Source: Taxillus chinensis (taxonomy: Eukaryota > Streptophyta > Magnoliopsida > Santalales > Loranthaceae). From it: 64,000 bases of DNA. Numbering within the stretch: position 1 is the first letter of the stretch; each line of letters opens with the position of its first letter. Positions 34,224 through 46,152 of this stretch are shown here, piece by piece. Location: positions 14,161,842 through 14,225,841 of the forward strand of contig CM042084.1 in the NCBI GenBank assembly GCA_023512835.1. The letters are read 5' to 3'. Under the pieces are notes generated by a model, which worked only from the letters and a program-made list of their open reading frames with translations, did not search any database and was not told where the DNA came from. The position numbers were made by a program, and so were the translations under genes.

Positions 34224-34303
<80 letters not shown>
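34177..34303 (+). repeat. Compound microsatellite (CTC)n, (TC)29, (AC)n in the PB1 gene leader
   Basis: The CTC repeats run at about 34177-34200, TC is uninterrupted from 34225 to 34282, and AC units follow to 34303. The tract ends about 100 bp before the ATG of the PB1-domain gene, so it probably lies in its 5' UTR or core promoter, where pyrimidine tracts are common in plants. Confidence 0.95.
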
Positions 34304-34406
34304 TCAGGTGCTGTCAACGACCACTCTTCCATGGCGTTGGTATATGTTCCCATAATCTAGTAGTGACGCCGACTGCGACCGATCAAAAAACAAACACGCG
34401 ACCCGC

Positions 34407-35660
34407 ATGGAGAACTACTCGGTTTCGTCGTACCCAGATTCGCACGAATCGTCGCCTCGCTCCCGCGAAATCGACTCCTGGGACGAGCTTCCCGCCAATA
34501 CCAAGGTCAGGTTCATGTGCAGCTACGGCGGCAAAATCCACCCCAGGCCTCACGATAACCAGCTGGCCTACGTCGGCGGCGACACAAAGATCCTCGCCGT
34601 CGATCGCGCAATCAGGCTCTCCGACCTGCTGTCCAAGCTGTCGGCGCTCTGCGGCGGCTCCGAGGTATGCTTCAAGTACCAGCTTCCCGGGGAGGACCTG
34701 GACGCCCTCATCTCCGTCACCAACGACGAAGACCTGGAACACATGATGCTCGAGTACGACCGCCTTTACCGCGTCCTCGCCAAGCCCGTCAGGCTCAGGC
34801 TCTTCCTCTTCCACGTCGCCCCCGCCGCCGCCGCCGCCCCCAAGTCCGACGGTCAGTGGTTCGTCGACGCCCTCAACTCCGTCCCGCTCCCGTCCTCGAA
34901 ACCGCGTCGCTGCCGTCCGCGGTGGCCAATCCGGATTTTCTGTTCGGCTTCGATAAGGGCCCCCCTCCGGATCCCCCGAAGAAACTGCTGGATCGAACGC
35001 CCCCGAAAGAGGTTCCCGTCGGTTTGGAGTATTCCGTGACTCGGGAAGACCCGGCGGTTTTGCCGGCGGAAATCGATGAGCTGCGGAGGTTGCGTATCCC
35101 TACACAAGAACAGCAACAAGCCAGGGCCTACCAGGGAGAGTACTAACACAGAAGCTTCCAGAAAATCTGCAGCCGCCGGCCCCCGGGGCCTACTGGCAGG
35201 ACACCAGGCACGTGACCACTACGGGCTACCCGATGGCCCCCGCCGGTAACGTCGGAGCTGACCAGCCGGTTTACATCATTCAGGGGCCGGGCGGGGCGTA
35301 CCTCCAGGCGGCGATTCGGCCGATGATGGGCCAGGTGGGTCAGGCGTACTACGGTGTGCCGCCGTCACAGGGTGGTACCGGCGGGCTTACCGGCAACATC
35401 CGGTGTACAATGCATCCGTGGCGGTGGCGCCTGTACAACACCCGGAGCGGCAAGGACAAGGGATGGACGGCGGTTACGGGCATGTTCCGTACGACGGGAG
35501 GGGAGTGGGAGTGGGAGGCAGGTGTACTACACAGCCCCGGGTGGTGTCCTGCAGCCGTATCAGGCGTCAGCGGCGGCTAGACGGGAGACAGGCTGGCGTG
35601 CTGAGTCAGGAGGGCAAGGTGATGGTGATGGGGGAAGGCGGCTCCTCAGGCTTCCGTGTG
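34407..35660 (+). CDS. PB1-domain protein gene with several frameshifts
   Basis: The start MENYSVSSYPDSHESSPRSR is typical of plant PB1 proteins. The PB1 domain spans about residues 31-137: KVRFMCSYGGKI, LAYVGGDTKILAVDR and the acidic loop GEDLDALISVTNDEDLEHMM. It mediates protein-protein binding. After ALNSVPL the frame is lost near 34888, but the family sequence continues in other frames: PVLETASLPSAVANPDFLFGFD, then from about 35146 QKLPENLQPPAPGAYWQD and QPVYIIQGPGGAYL, then HPVYNASVAVAP, QVYYTAPGGVLQPYQA and GRQAGVLSQEGKV. At least five breaks occur, most fitting single missing bases in GC-rich DNA, with no in-frame stop between them. This is either a very young pseudogene or a good gene with sequencing indels. 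The 3' end is uncertain. Confidence 0.8.
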
Positions 35661-36660
35661 ATTATTTATTTATTTTTATTTTTTTGGTTGAATGTTTTGT
35701 TTTTTGTTTTTGGGAAAATAAATGGACAGTTTTGTATATTTTGGGTTGCAATTTGGCGTGAAGGAAACTATTTGTACACACCTGTACATTAATGAATGAG
35801 AAGCCACTGTAAGAAAGCAAAGCAATGGGTATCAAATCTTTGGCAAAGCTTTACATATATATAGATTTGTTATAATATCATGTTTCCTAATATTTTGTAA
35901 ATGAAAGGTTATTTTAGCCTCAAAATTTAAAAATCTTTTATTAGGGATAAAAAATCTATTTATTTTTTTCACCTATTACTAAGTAAGAAAAAAATAAATA
36001 AATATAAATATTTATGCAACCTGAGACATTAAAAAATATTTTATGATTATTCAATTCTAATTATAACGTATCATTTTTGATGAAAAAATATTTTCTATTG
36101 CTCTCATATAAATTCATTTGATTCATAATTTTTTAAAATAATTATATTTTAAAAAATAATGCAGGCAAACATATGTTATCTTAAATGGCAGCTTTTTTCA
36201 AGTACTCCACCCTCACAAGGTACAACTCTTCTCTCCATTTTTGTTTTTTTTTTTGGCGACTTTTCTTTCTTGCGACAATGATGATTTTAGTACACATCAT
36301 GGCTATAATGAGTATATGAACATGGAAGGCAGGAGAGAAGAGGAAGTCTGTCAATTCCAAAACCCCCACCATTATCTGCTACCGTGTATCCAAGATGACA
36401 CAAACCAATTATCTATCATTAATATAATAAGGTTTCTCATAATGAAAGGAAAAAAAAATCAAAGATGACGCCTTTGAAAAGAAATGTCAGATGAAAAGAT
36501 TTCTAAAAATAATATTAAAAAGGTAAAGTCTGTACCGTTTGCTTCAACACAAACGTATACATAAAAGCATGTCAAACTGTGCATGAGAGGAGTCCGGATT
36601 TGCTGTGAGCCATCGTCGCATGACAGGCACGTCAATTAGTTTCCTTTATCTAACACTTTA
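35661..36660. other. 3' flank of the PB1 gene and AT-rich intergenic DNA
   Basis: T-rich sequence and AATGAATGAGAAG near 35790 may belong to the 3' UTR. I see nothing that supports a gene beyond it. Confidence 0.5.
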
Positions 36661-36680
36661 CAATTAAAACGCGTAAACAT

Positions 36681-37110
36681 ATGTCGTTTGGAAGAAAACA
36701 TTCAAAACAGGCAAAAGCAACCGTTCCACCGGACGCTGCCACCGAACTGGCTGGCCGTCGCGGAGGTCTGCGATTCTCACCTCCGGCAAGTGGGATGGGG
36801 TCAAGTGGGACGGCGATTCTCACCTCCATGCATCATTATTCTTGGCTGCGGCGGAGGGATAGGGGCAGTGGGATTGTTTCTTCCCGCGCTGTCGAGCCGG
36901 ATTCCGGCGATTCTTGGCTTTCGTCCCTTTTTCTCCGAAGGCGGTGCAGTTGGTGTGCCGCCAGAAGTTTCTAGCTCAGCCGGTGGTGACGGATCTGTTT
37001 GCTGTGGCGGTGGAGTTGGGGGGGTCCAAATGGCTTCGGCTCAGATGGTGGTGGTTCTGGTTTCCCACGACGATTTTGAAACTTACCGGCGGATTGAGGG
37101 AGTCCATTAA
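36681..37110 (+). other. GC-rich island with an open frame, no recognisable product
   Basis: A 140-codon frame (start MEENIQNRQ at 36688) and a 97-codon frame overlap here. Neither shows a domain; both are rich in Gly, Val and Ser as expected from GGT/GGC-rich DNA. The phrase GGCGATTCTCACCTCC recurs near 36773 and 36812. It may be part of a gene fragment or transposon. I do not call it coding. Confidence 0.35.
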
Positions 37111-40100
37111 AACTGGTTCTTGTGTTGTGTAGATGTTGCTGTTCTTCTTCTTGGTGTAGTTCTCATTACTGGTGTGGTGTATGATAGATTCAAATTTTCG
37201 GAGGAACATTAACTAGATTGGTGGGTCGAAAAAGATAATTTACGCGTAAAGAAATAGTCTGACACTAAGGGGAAGAATGTCCGGGGGACAAAATGCAGTC
37301 ATCCAGTTGGCTGTTTTCTTCAAAACAGCATATATTTATGTGTTTTAATTGTGAAGTGTTAGATACATAAACTGGTTGACGTGTCTGTTAGTAAAATCGG
37401 ACTCGCATGAGAGGAATATAACTCCTTATTGTCAAACATAAGTTCAACAAACTTTTCATTATAATCTTTTAAAGAACACATAAAGTTTCTCGGAGTGCAA
37501 TACATGTTTAAAGAGTAACACGTTTTTTGGAATGTGCATATACCAAACACTATTGGAGAGGCCGTACAAAATGACCAATGGACAGATTGATTTCAGAAAA
37601 CTTCCACATTATTAGATCAAGACTTTTTCTTTGGAGTGATGAAATACTTAAAAAGACAAAGCTAAGTATGTAACTAAAAATTAAATAGGAATCTGATGCT
37701 TAGTTATAGCTGTTCGAAGCTCATATAGCTAATTTGATATTCGGTTAGCCATGCTTGGATAGGCAATTTAATGCTTGAATAGTAATTTAACACTCAAATC
37801 TCATTCAGATCCTCGTATACTAATTGTTTTGTAAAGCCCATGTTGCCTACTCTTAAATTATAGAAGTTTCAAAGCAAAACACCTGAAGAGCTAACGCATT
37901 GTGATTGGTCAAATAACATTTCAATTTATTACAAAAGATTTAATTGTTTTTAAAGCAAAATGTGTGATTATAAAATAAATAGTATCGGATTAGTTACATA
38001 TTTTTATAGAGATTTAATAGAAGAAGAAACAGTACTGCTATCATCAACATTAACGGTTAAGAAACCGCCAAAATGTACTTGTAAACTGGTTGGGGGAGTG
38101 AAAAGCAAGATTTATGATATTCTTGAATATTCATGACCATTTGATATATTTTTGTTTGTTTTAGTTTATGTCGGCCATCTCGTTGTAAGGAATTGGGGGC
38201 GCACCAACATTTGTTTAATAATATATTATTATCATAATATGTTAATAATATATTATTATTTTGATGAATTAAATGCATAATTTAACATGAATTTATCAAT
38301 AAGTAAAATTTAGATTTTTGAAAAAAGTATTTATTTTCATTTGAAGATTGATTTAATAAAATCAATGCTAATACTCTAATAAGTGAAATATGATCAAATT
38401 TATTATTTCATTTTAAAAATTATATCATTAGTCACATTCTTCATAGTTCTTTAAACTTTTAAATTATCAATAACAAACTTTGTAAAAAATTTCAATGATT
38501 GCTAAATTTTTTTAATTAAATTTATGATTTAAATCCGTTAACATTTTATAATTATAAATAATAAAGAATAAATATATATCAAAACAAATATATATACACT
38601 CCAAATTTATTTATTTAACAAATCTCTACGGATAATATACATGAAATAAATTAAAGTCTTAATTTAAATAATCTGAATTATCTTTACATATATTAAGTAT
38701 CATAATAATAGTATCCAATAATAATAATTGAAAATAGAAAGAGTAATATATGCAGATATATTATATAGGTAAACAGTACAATATTTTATTACCATTAGAT
38801 TAATATTAATTTTTTTATGTATATTAATCCAATAGCAGAAAGAGTATTTTTGTGTAAATTATTAATACATTATACTTGCCAATAAACTTTTCTAATAATA
38901 AATATTAATGTAGATATCAAAATATTTTGGATGAGGGTTATTTTTTTGAGTAATATAGATATAAATTTAGCATAATTTTAAATATTTTAATTTAAGATTT
39001 AATATATTTCTTTCTTTCTAAAAAAGGTACGAATACTATTAATAAGTTTATATTTGTAATTTGTTTAATTCAATAAAATGTTTGGTTATTGAAAAAAAAA
39101 ACCACAAGCCTTAGTAACCATTGAAAAACAATTTATAAATTTCAATCATGAATTCTTGAGAAATAAAAGTTTTAATGACATGCGTGTTGTCATCTTAAAA
39201 ATGACATGTCAAAAAAACTAGGCCAAGTGAGCTGTCAATATAGCCTGCTAACCTGTAACCGTTAATTTTTCCATCTATTAAGATAACAGTGAACATATTG
39301 AAGAATGGTTTACAAATATTAGCGATAATTTATTGATAATTAAAAATTGAGTGACCAAAAAAGGATGATTGAAGTTCCACTAACACATTTTTTCATGATC
39401 TAACCATATTATTACCATGGATGCAAAGAGTACTGATTAGGGTTCGAATTTGCTGGTAAGATCTAGGGCTGACTAGTGATGAGATCCGAACGCTGCACTA
39501 GGTCTTCACAATAGTTGTTCATTGAGCAATTTGCATGCTCGCTGGCGCATCCAAATTCCGACGTTTTTTTTTTTTGTGTATATCATTATGAATACTAATT
39601 AATTAATTAATGATGATGTAATATGATACCTGTGTCATGTAGAAATTAATTAAATCAGAGGTTTTAAAAAAACCATTTGTGGTGCATACAAATTTAAAGA
39701 ACGTTGAATTAAGTAAAATATAAGAAATTAAAAATACAAAGTAGACTTTAAAAATAAGTAACTAATAATAGTAAAGACAAAATGAAAGACGTTGTGATTT
39801 TGTTTTAAGAAAAATGACAACAAGAATAAATAAATAATGAAATTTAGAAAAAAATTAAATAAACAAATTAATAGTTTTATCTAGAAATTTTAAATAGGAA
39901 AATAGTTGTAAATTATCTGTAACATAATTTGGTTCTTGTTTTGCCTATCATAATCTTTAAAAAAAACGCTGGTAAAAAAAAAACTATCTTTGCAATTTGC
40001 AACTAAAAAAACACACAACCAGCGTATATTCAAAGAATAATATTTTTTTTAAATAATAAATTCAATAATTATTCAAAATCAAACATGCAATCAAATAATC

Positions 40101-40139
40101 ACCACCAAATTACATCATCCGGAGTTCATATGTTAACAG
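37111..40139. other. Intergenic, very AT-rich
   Basis: I see no gene. AATAATATATTATTAT palindromes lie near 38215 and 38245. Confidence 0.6.
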
Positions 40140-40700
40140 GTGTACTGCACCTACAACACGCGTGTGGGGGATGATGGGGGTTGGACGTCTGGATCGCTGG
40201 TGTACTGTATTGTCCGGTGAAGACGAAATCTGATCGGCGCCGGCTGTCGTCGGACCGAGATGGAGGTGCGCCCGCACCCTGTTGCCGCTGCTGGAGTACG
40301 TACGGTCGCAGTCTGGTCAGTGCGATGGCCGAGCAGCTATAGCGATGTGGGCTGGTGTACGTGGGGGACCTCCGCCTCCGGTGTGTTGCCTGCTGGTGTG
40401 TGTGGCCGGTTATGCAGGGTGCTGATGCATGCTGTGTCTGTGTGGAAGATCTAGCGATGGGTGTTGACGTACGGGCGTGATTGGCGGGCGCTGATTGTTT
40501 GTCCCCTGCTATTTCCTGTTTCTTGCTTTTCGGATCCCTCCTTCAGCGACAGCAAGCGTGATCGAATCTTGATTTTGTTGCCAGAAAAGAGATGCCCCAC
40601 AATCCCAATATCCCATGCGTACGATCTCTCTCTCTTTTAAAAGCCTCCGTCAACCTTCCCTGAAATTGCGGCCCACAATCCGATGCAAATTGTCGCGACG
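40140..40700. other. Second GC-rich island, no recognisable product
   Basis: Sharp edges separate this stretch from AT-rich DNA. GGTGTACTG occurs near 40139 and 40199, and GCTGGTGT words recur at 40350-40400. A 64-codon frame from 40260 has no motif. It might be captured genic DNA or a promoter/leader. Confidence 0.35.
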
Positions 40701-42540
40701 ATAGCCGCGGTCTCTTTTCATTCGTTCAAACAAAACCCAATGCACACATCATTCATGATTCATCATTATCACCCCCCTTCAAAAGACGTGCTAGATTCAT
40801 GCAATCCCCATGCGTTCTTCGTACACTACATGCATTAAACAATAACAATTAAAAATCACATAAATAACACATAACATAATAATATTATAGGAAAAGAAAC
40901 GTACAAATTATAAATACGACAAATAATAATTACCTACTACAAATGAGTAATGAATATGGAAGAATATTAATACTAAGAAATATGCATAATACAGAGTAGA
41001 AATACTGACTTATGAATAAAAATTAATAATTATATAACAATAAACGAATAAGTAATTAATTATAAACTAAAATAATATATATATATATATACACACAATA
41101 AGTTATAAAATAATATTGAAAATAGTAAAAATTGCCAAAATCTATTTCCTACAAGTGGCCAAACTGTCATTCAACTTTTGTGAAATGCTCATGCATGAAA
41201 CTACTAATTAAAAATAAAAATTAATCATTTTCCATTGAACTCGGGTGTCATTGAAATACAATAACTCATCAATTTGTTATCAATTTAAATAAAAAATAAT
41301 GAATTATTTTTACATAAAGTAAACCAAAAAATAGTGTAAAATTTTTTTTAAAAAACAAAAAATGAAACAAATATATTGAATTATGCACTATTCATTTTAA
41401 TAAAACAATTTCTGTGATACAGGTGAATGGATATATAGATTCAATTTGATAATATTATACTTTTAAAAAAATTATTTTTAGCTTTAAGAGAAAAAATAGC
41501 TATAAAAATAAACAGGTAAATATTTAATAAATTATAATTTTAAAGTTCTGTAGATTGTAAGAGTAGGTAACTAGTATTTGATAAATCAAAAAAAATATTA
41601 TTGTAGATGTTCAAAAGACATGATATCTTTATTTTTTAAATTTTAAACTAGCACATATTTTACTTTTAATTTAAATAAAGTTAATATTGGTATTTGTAAA
41701 TTTCAAAGTTATCTTTTAGAAAAGCCACTTTAAAAAGCAAATCATATACAATTTTTGACTTTTAACATAAATAAACTTTTTTATAAATATTTTTAAAATT
41801 TTATCAAATAAACTGTACTGTTTTTTCTGTTTATAAAATAGATAGTAGTCTCTCCAAAGTCAAAAGCAATACCAAAGTGGACATAATACACTGACATATC
41901 AAGCTAATTACATTATTGCCTAAGCAGGCACGTAACTCACGATAAAAAAAACAGATCAAACTGATGTGGGTACACAAATTATTTATTATATTTGATGTTT
42001 ATAAAAGTATAGCTTTACACTTACGTGACTTGATTCTTTTTCTAGACTAATAGCAACATGATAAAAACTAACGCAGCATAATAAAACAATTAGACACCAT
42101 ATTTGATTTCACTTAAATTAACAATTTAGAAACTTAATCCCATGCACGCACCTTATTGAAAGTCGTAAATCACCTTACAACAGCGTATTTTAATTTATTG
42201 TTGACACGGTCTTATGTTTTCGTAATTATGGGGTATGAGAGTTATATTTCCACCAGATTGTGCTATATAGCGCGAAAGATTTATGCATTATAAAGCATAT
42301 GATTTAAACTTTGTCACGTTAATTGTATATCATTCAATCACTTGAAATTACATTAATTAATTGATAGTGTATGAGCTTGCACAATAATATTGCAAGAAGT
42401 TTTTTATTTGAACATTAAAAATAAATTTCATTCTTCATTTTCGAATATCAAATATGAAATTAAATCCAAACACGCTTTATGGACGATCAAGATTTTGTAA
42501 TATATATAAACAAATTAGTTAAAATGTATTTTTTTATATA
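40701..42540. other. Intergenic, very AT-rich
   Basis: I see no gene. A (TA)n tract lies near 41070-41088. Confidence 0.6.
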
Positions 42541-42544
42541 CAGA

Positions 42545-42975
42545 AACAGCTAATAGTCACTACTAAATGCTGATTTTTGCAGTCCATTAGCTCTCTCTTT
42601 TTTTACACCAGTAGCATAGGTCACAGTCTGTTGTGATGCTATACCTGATGTTTCAGCATATTATTTTCTTAGACACTCATGTAGTGAGTGCACTAGTGAT
42701 ACTCCCACACACTGATTCGTACGTTAATCCATTTGGAAGATGATGAATCGCACTATAGCTTCTACGATTGTCTACCGCACCGCTCAATGAGAAGCTCTTG
42801 AAGTTTATTGTGTTGTTTTTATGTGTTTAAACACGAGGACCTAGCTCTCCTTTTATAGATATTAAAATTAGAGCTCTATTAAATTGCTAATCCTAACCCA
42901 ATAGGCCACATGAACCCATAATTTACTAGTTAAAAACTCTTATATTGAATCTGCTCAAATACCATAAGCTCATAT
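42545..42975 (-). repeat. Solo-LTR-like fragment of a copia element
   Basis: On the minus strand TATAAAAGGAGAGCTAGG (42840-42857) is a good core promoter. It is followed by ACACATAAAAACAACACAAT, GAGCTTCTCATTGAGCGGTG and GCGATTCATCATCTTCCAA. This order is familiar from plant copia LTRs. No coding remnants adjoin it and clean TG/CA edges are not visible, so limits are approximate. Confidence 0.5.
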
Positions 42976-43554
42976 ATATATATATATAACGAGCCAGAGA
43001 TGGGCCTTAAATCTACGTCGAAGTGGGAAGCATTATGTTTTTCTTTTTGAAGAAGAGGAAGGAGGAGTGGGTCATTGTAGATTTAATAGTTTTTTTAAAA
43101 TTCTAAATAAATGAGGTTAATTAATATAAATACATATATTTTTATTGAATGAAACTAATTTTATATAATAATTAATATTCTGCTTATAAATATATATTAA
43201 ATTGAACATATAAATAAAATATTATAACTATAGTAATACTATGGGCTGATAAATTATACAGTTAAATCGCATAGAAACATTTTTATTGTCATCAGATTGA
43301 AATTAATTTTTTTAATTTTTTTATTTATACCAATTAAATGATAAGAAAAGATTTGTTTTTTAAATTACTAGCATAATGTACCTTAAATACACTTTTTATT
43401 ATAATTAATTAAAATATTTGGATAAAAATGTTGGCCTAGGGTTTATTATATTTCAATAAGATTAAAAATGTTTGATAATCACACGAATCCAAAAAGAAAT
43501 ACAGGGAAAAGCACTACGTATATGCTAATTTCATGAGAAAAGTATATTTGTTGT

Positions 43555-44010
43555 TAAGATTGTAAAATGGATCATCGGTCACAAACTCCATGAACCTTGA
43601 GGACCAAATGAAAAAATTGTTGGTTCATCTTAATTACGGACCAAAATGGATCGATCCGTTTAGACTTGATCCGTACGGACTAAATACGTGTGGATACAAA
43701 CCGATCTGTGGATCGACTTGTTATTTTTTTAAAATTATTATCTATTCTACTTAATATATTAGTATGTATAGCCTAATTTATTATTTTGAAAATTAAATTT
43801 TAGAAAACATATTCTTAAATATAATTCAAAATTAAAATCTTAAAAATATTTAACAAAAAATAACATATAATATTTATTTTAAATAAAATAAATAAATATG
43901 GACCAAATCGGGTATTTTTTGGTCCATTAAAAGTGTGGGTCTAAACGTGCTGACCCGTTTAAGCCCGTTCTGCAAAAGACTAGACTGGACTGAACTATTT
44001 TACACCGCTA
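43555..44010. mobile_element. Probable hAT-type MITE
   Basis: The left end TAAGATTGTAAAATGGATCA and the reverse complement of the right end, TAGCGGTGTAAAATAGTTCA, are imperfect inverted repeats. The flanks TTTGTTGT and TTTGCAGG are a possible worn 8-bp duplication. GGATCGATCCGT and GACCCGTTTAAGCCCG words near the two ends fit this class. No coding capacity is seen. Confidence 0.4.
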
Positions 44011-44133
44011 TTTGCAGGTGGCCATGGGTTGTATAGGAAATCTGTACAGGAATACTCTCTCTAGATTGTTATGAATAAAAAATTTTAAAAAATATAAATA
44101 TCAATCTAACGGTAATGAAAATGCCCCTGCGTG

Positions 44134-45326
44134 CAGGGGCGACTCTAGAATTTATTTTTAGGGTGTTCAATATTTATTATAAAAATTAAAAATAATGTCA
44201 TTAATAAAATATTACATAAATTGTTATAAAATCATAGAAGTCTTTAAATCTAACAGCGCTAAAAAAATACATGAAATGTCATAATCATAAAATCCTCTTG
44301 TGGGTCTTCATAGCTTAATAACATTGCATGATCCAGCAATTTCAGTTTGAGATAAATTAGTAGAAACAATTTGACAAGGACCCTTTTGTATATATGCTCT
44401 TCTTATATTATCTTGATCATTAGGAAAATAAGATGACATCAGTTCTCGTAGCCCAGGATCCGAAGGAAGATTGTTCAAGTCAACACAAATTCGCTTAGAA
44501 GAACCAGAAGAAGAATCTTTTGGTTTTCTTATCACAAATTTATCTATTACTAACCGCAAACAGCTGAAAATATAATAATTATAGTAGGTAATCAAACACC
44601 ACAAAATTCATTACATCTAACACTAGTACAACCACAAATAAGTAATATATTAAACACTACAAACATCAAAATATTTATGTATTCTAAAATTTTCTAAATT
44701 AAAATCAAATTAAAATTATTGAATAGCAGTTAGCAATACAATATCAATTACCAAATTATCAATTATAAAAAACAAATTATTAACTATACATTTTAAAAGT
44801 ATTATAAATCTTATTAAAAAAGGGACAAACCTGTAGCGTGAACGTTACGGCAGTCGGCAAAATAGGCAGCCGGCGACGGACGACAGTGTTGCAGCTGCAG
44901 CGGGCGGCGGGTGGGGGCGATCCGATGAGCCACGGCTGGGTTGGTGGGTGGCGGGTGACGGGACGGCCGGACGGGCGTTGGCCGTTGGGCGCTAACACGC
45001 TGTGCTGGAGCGTTGAAGTGAGGGTAGAGGTTGACGGCGTTGCAGCAAGCGGAGGGCAACGGTGACGGTGACGGCGACGGGCGCAGGGCATTGGCAAGCC
45101 GTGTTGCGTGTTGCCTTGTTGGAGCGTTGGATGCTGAGGCTTGGAGCGGAGCGTGCCTTGCGTAGAGAGGAGAAGAATAAAATTAGAAAGAGAGGGTGTG
45201 CGTCGGCTAAGTTTAGGGTGTGATTTTTTTTTTCTCTTAATATTTTAATTAAATATTAATACTATTTTTTTTAATGGGCCAGGGTGTGCAAGTGCACACC
45301 CTTAGCCCTATGTAACGCCGCCCCTG
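44134..45326 (-). mobile_element. hAT transposon, internal-deletion derivative, exact 8-bp target duplication
   Basis: The left end CAGGGGCGACTCTAG and the reverse complement of the right end, CAGGGGCGGCGTTACA, form the terminal inverted repeats. CCTGCGTG flanks the element exactly on both sides (44126-44133 and 45327-45334), the 8-bp duplication expected of hAT. The 1193-bp interior keeps only the first part of a transposase on the minus strand and a GC-rich leader region near the right end. It is non-autonomous but could have been moved by a related full-length element. The intact duplication suggests a fairly recent insertion. Confidence 0.92.
44308..44560 (-). pseudogene. N-terminal remnant of a hAT transposase (TTF-type zinc-finger family)
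   Basis: The minus-strand frame reads IDKFVIRKPKDSSSG, ICVDLNNLPSDPGLRELMS, SYFPNDQDNIRRAYIQKGPCQ. This matches the start of plant TTF-type zinc-finger proteins with a hAT dimerisation domain, in which DLxxLPxDPG..R and RRAYLxxGPCQP are conserved. The expected start MDKF reads ATA GAT, so the start codon may be mutated. A splice acceptor (TATTTTCAG) lies just upstream near 44567. The zinc finger, catalytic core and dimerisation domain are deleted. Confidence 0.75.
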
Positions 45327-45349
45327 CCTGCGTGAATTAACTGCACAAT

Positions 45350-45753
45350 ATCATGTGGTCAGATTTCTTGCGCCTCTCTCAACCCATTGCGACACTTAGC
45401 TTTCCTCTACACGGTCCGCTAAGTTTAACCTTTGAAGGTTGAAGCGCACGTAGACTGGTCTCACCCTGTCATCGGGCTAATCAGGAGAACGGCTCTAGTT
45501 CTCGACTAGTTTGTATAAGGATGGTCAAATCCCTTTTTCAACGTCAAGTTCTTGACTAGCAGCGTGCTCCCTGCATCCAACCAAGTCGGCATGTCTGAAC
45601 TCCGAAGGGGCTCCATCCATTCTCCTCCACGAATTGCCTAGAGCTTTCCGTTGCGCACTGTCTATGCTTCAACCTGCCCCTCTCTTACAAGTAGCACGAA
45701 TATATTTCTGGATCGTGCCATTGAGAAATGTCCCGAATTACCGGAGCGTGACA
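45350..45753 (-). repeat. 3' LTR of the TRIM
   Basis: It is alignable over its whole length with 46153-46550. Its outer end is worn: ATCATGTGGTC replaces TGTCACGGGGTC. Confidence 0.88.
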
Positions 45754-45767
45754 TTCTCCTCCACCCA
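45754..45767 (-). promoter_or_regulatory. Polypurine tract of the TRIM
   Basis: On the minus strand TGGGTGGAGGAGAA ends exactly where the 3' LTR begins with TGTCAC, the expected place of plus-strand priming. Confidence 0.75.
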
Positions 45768-46138
45768 ATCCTCGCAACGCCCTCATTGCGATTGTTGACA
45801 TCGCTTCCCTGTAAGTTGTGACATCTTCTCTTTGACACCCTCCGCTCATCCAATGACAACTGGTTGGACATCACTTCCCTGCAGACTGTAACACCTTTAT
45901 CTAGATGTTCCTTGCTCGCCCAATGTCTAACGAATAGGAGACTCCAAGATTGCCATGGCACGCTCCTTCATACTCTATTGCCCAACTCTATATCACACTT
46001 TAGGATATTTCACCTTTGTGGACGTGAATGCGTGCAAGATACTTCCGGCGACTCACCTTTGTAAACTCCCACCTTGGGAATTGGGATCACGCTGCTCGCG
46101 AGAGTGCTCGGCGAGTCTTTAGGATACGGGCCGGTTCA

Positions 46139-46150
46139 GCTCTGATAACA
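46139..46150 (-). promoter_or_regulatory. Primer-binding site of the TRIM (initiator-Met tRNA type)
   Basis: On the minus strand TGTTATCAGAGC lies two bases after the 5' LTR end. Confidence 0.82.
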
Positions 46151-46152
46151 CT

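Noticed and set aside
34363..34814. Overlapping frames of 127 and 143 codons on both strands of the PB1 start
   Set aside because: They are Pro/Arg/Ser-rich shadows of a GC-rich exon; the PB1 frame explains the conservation.
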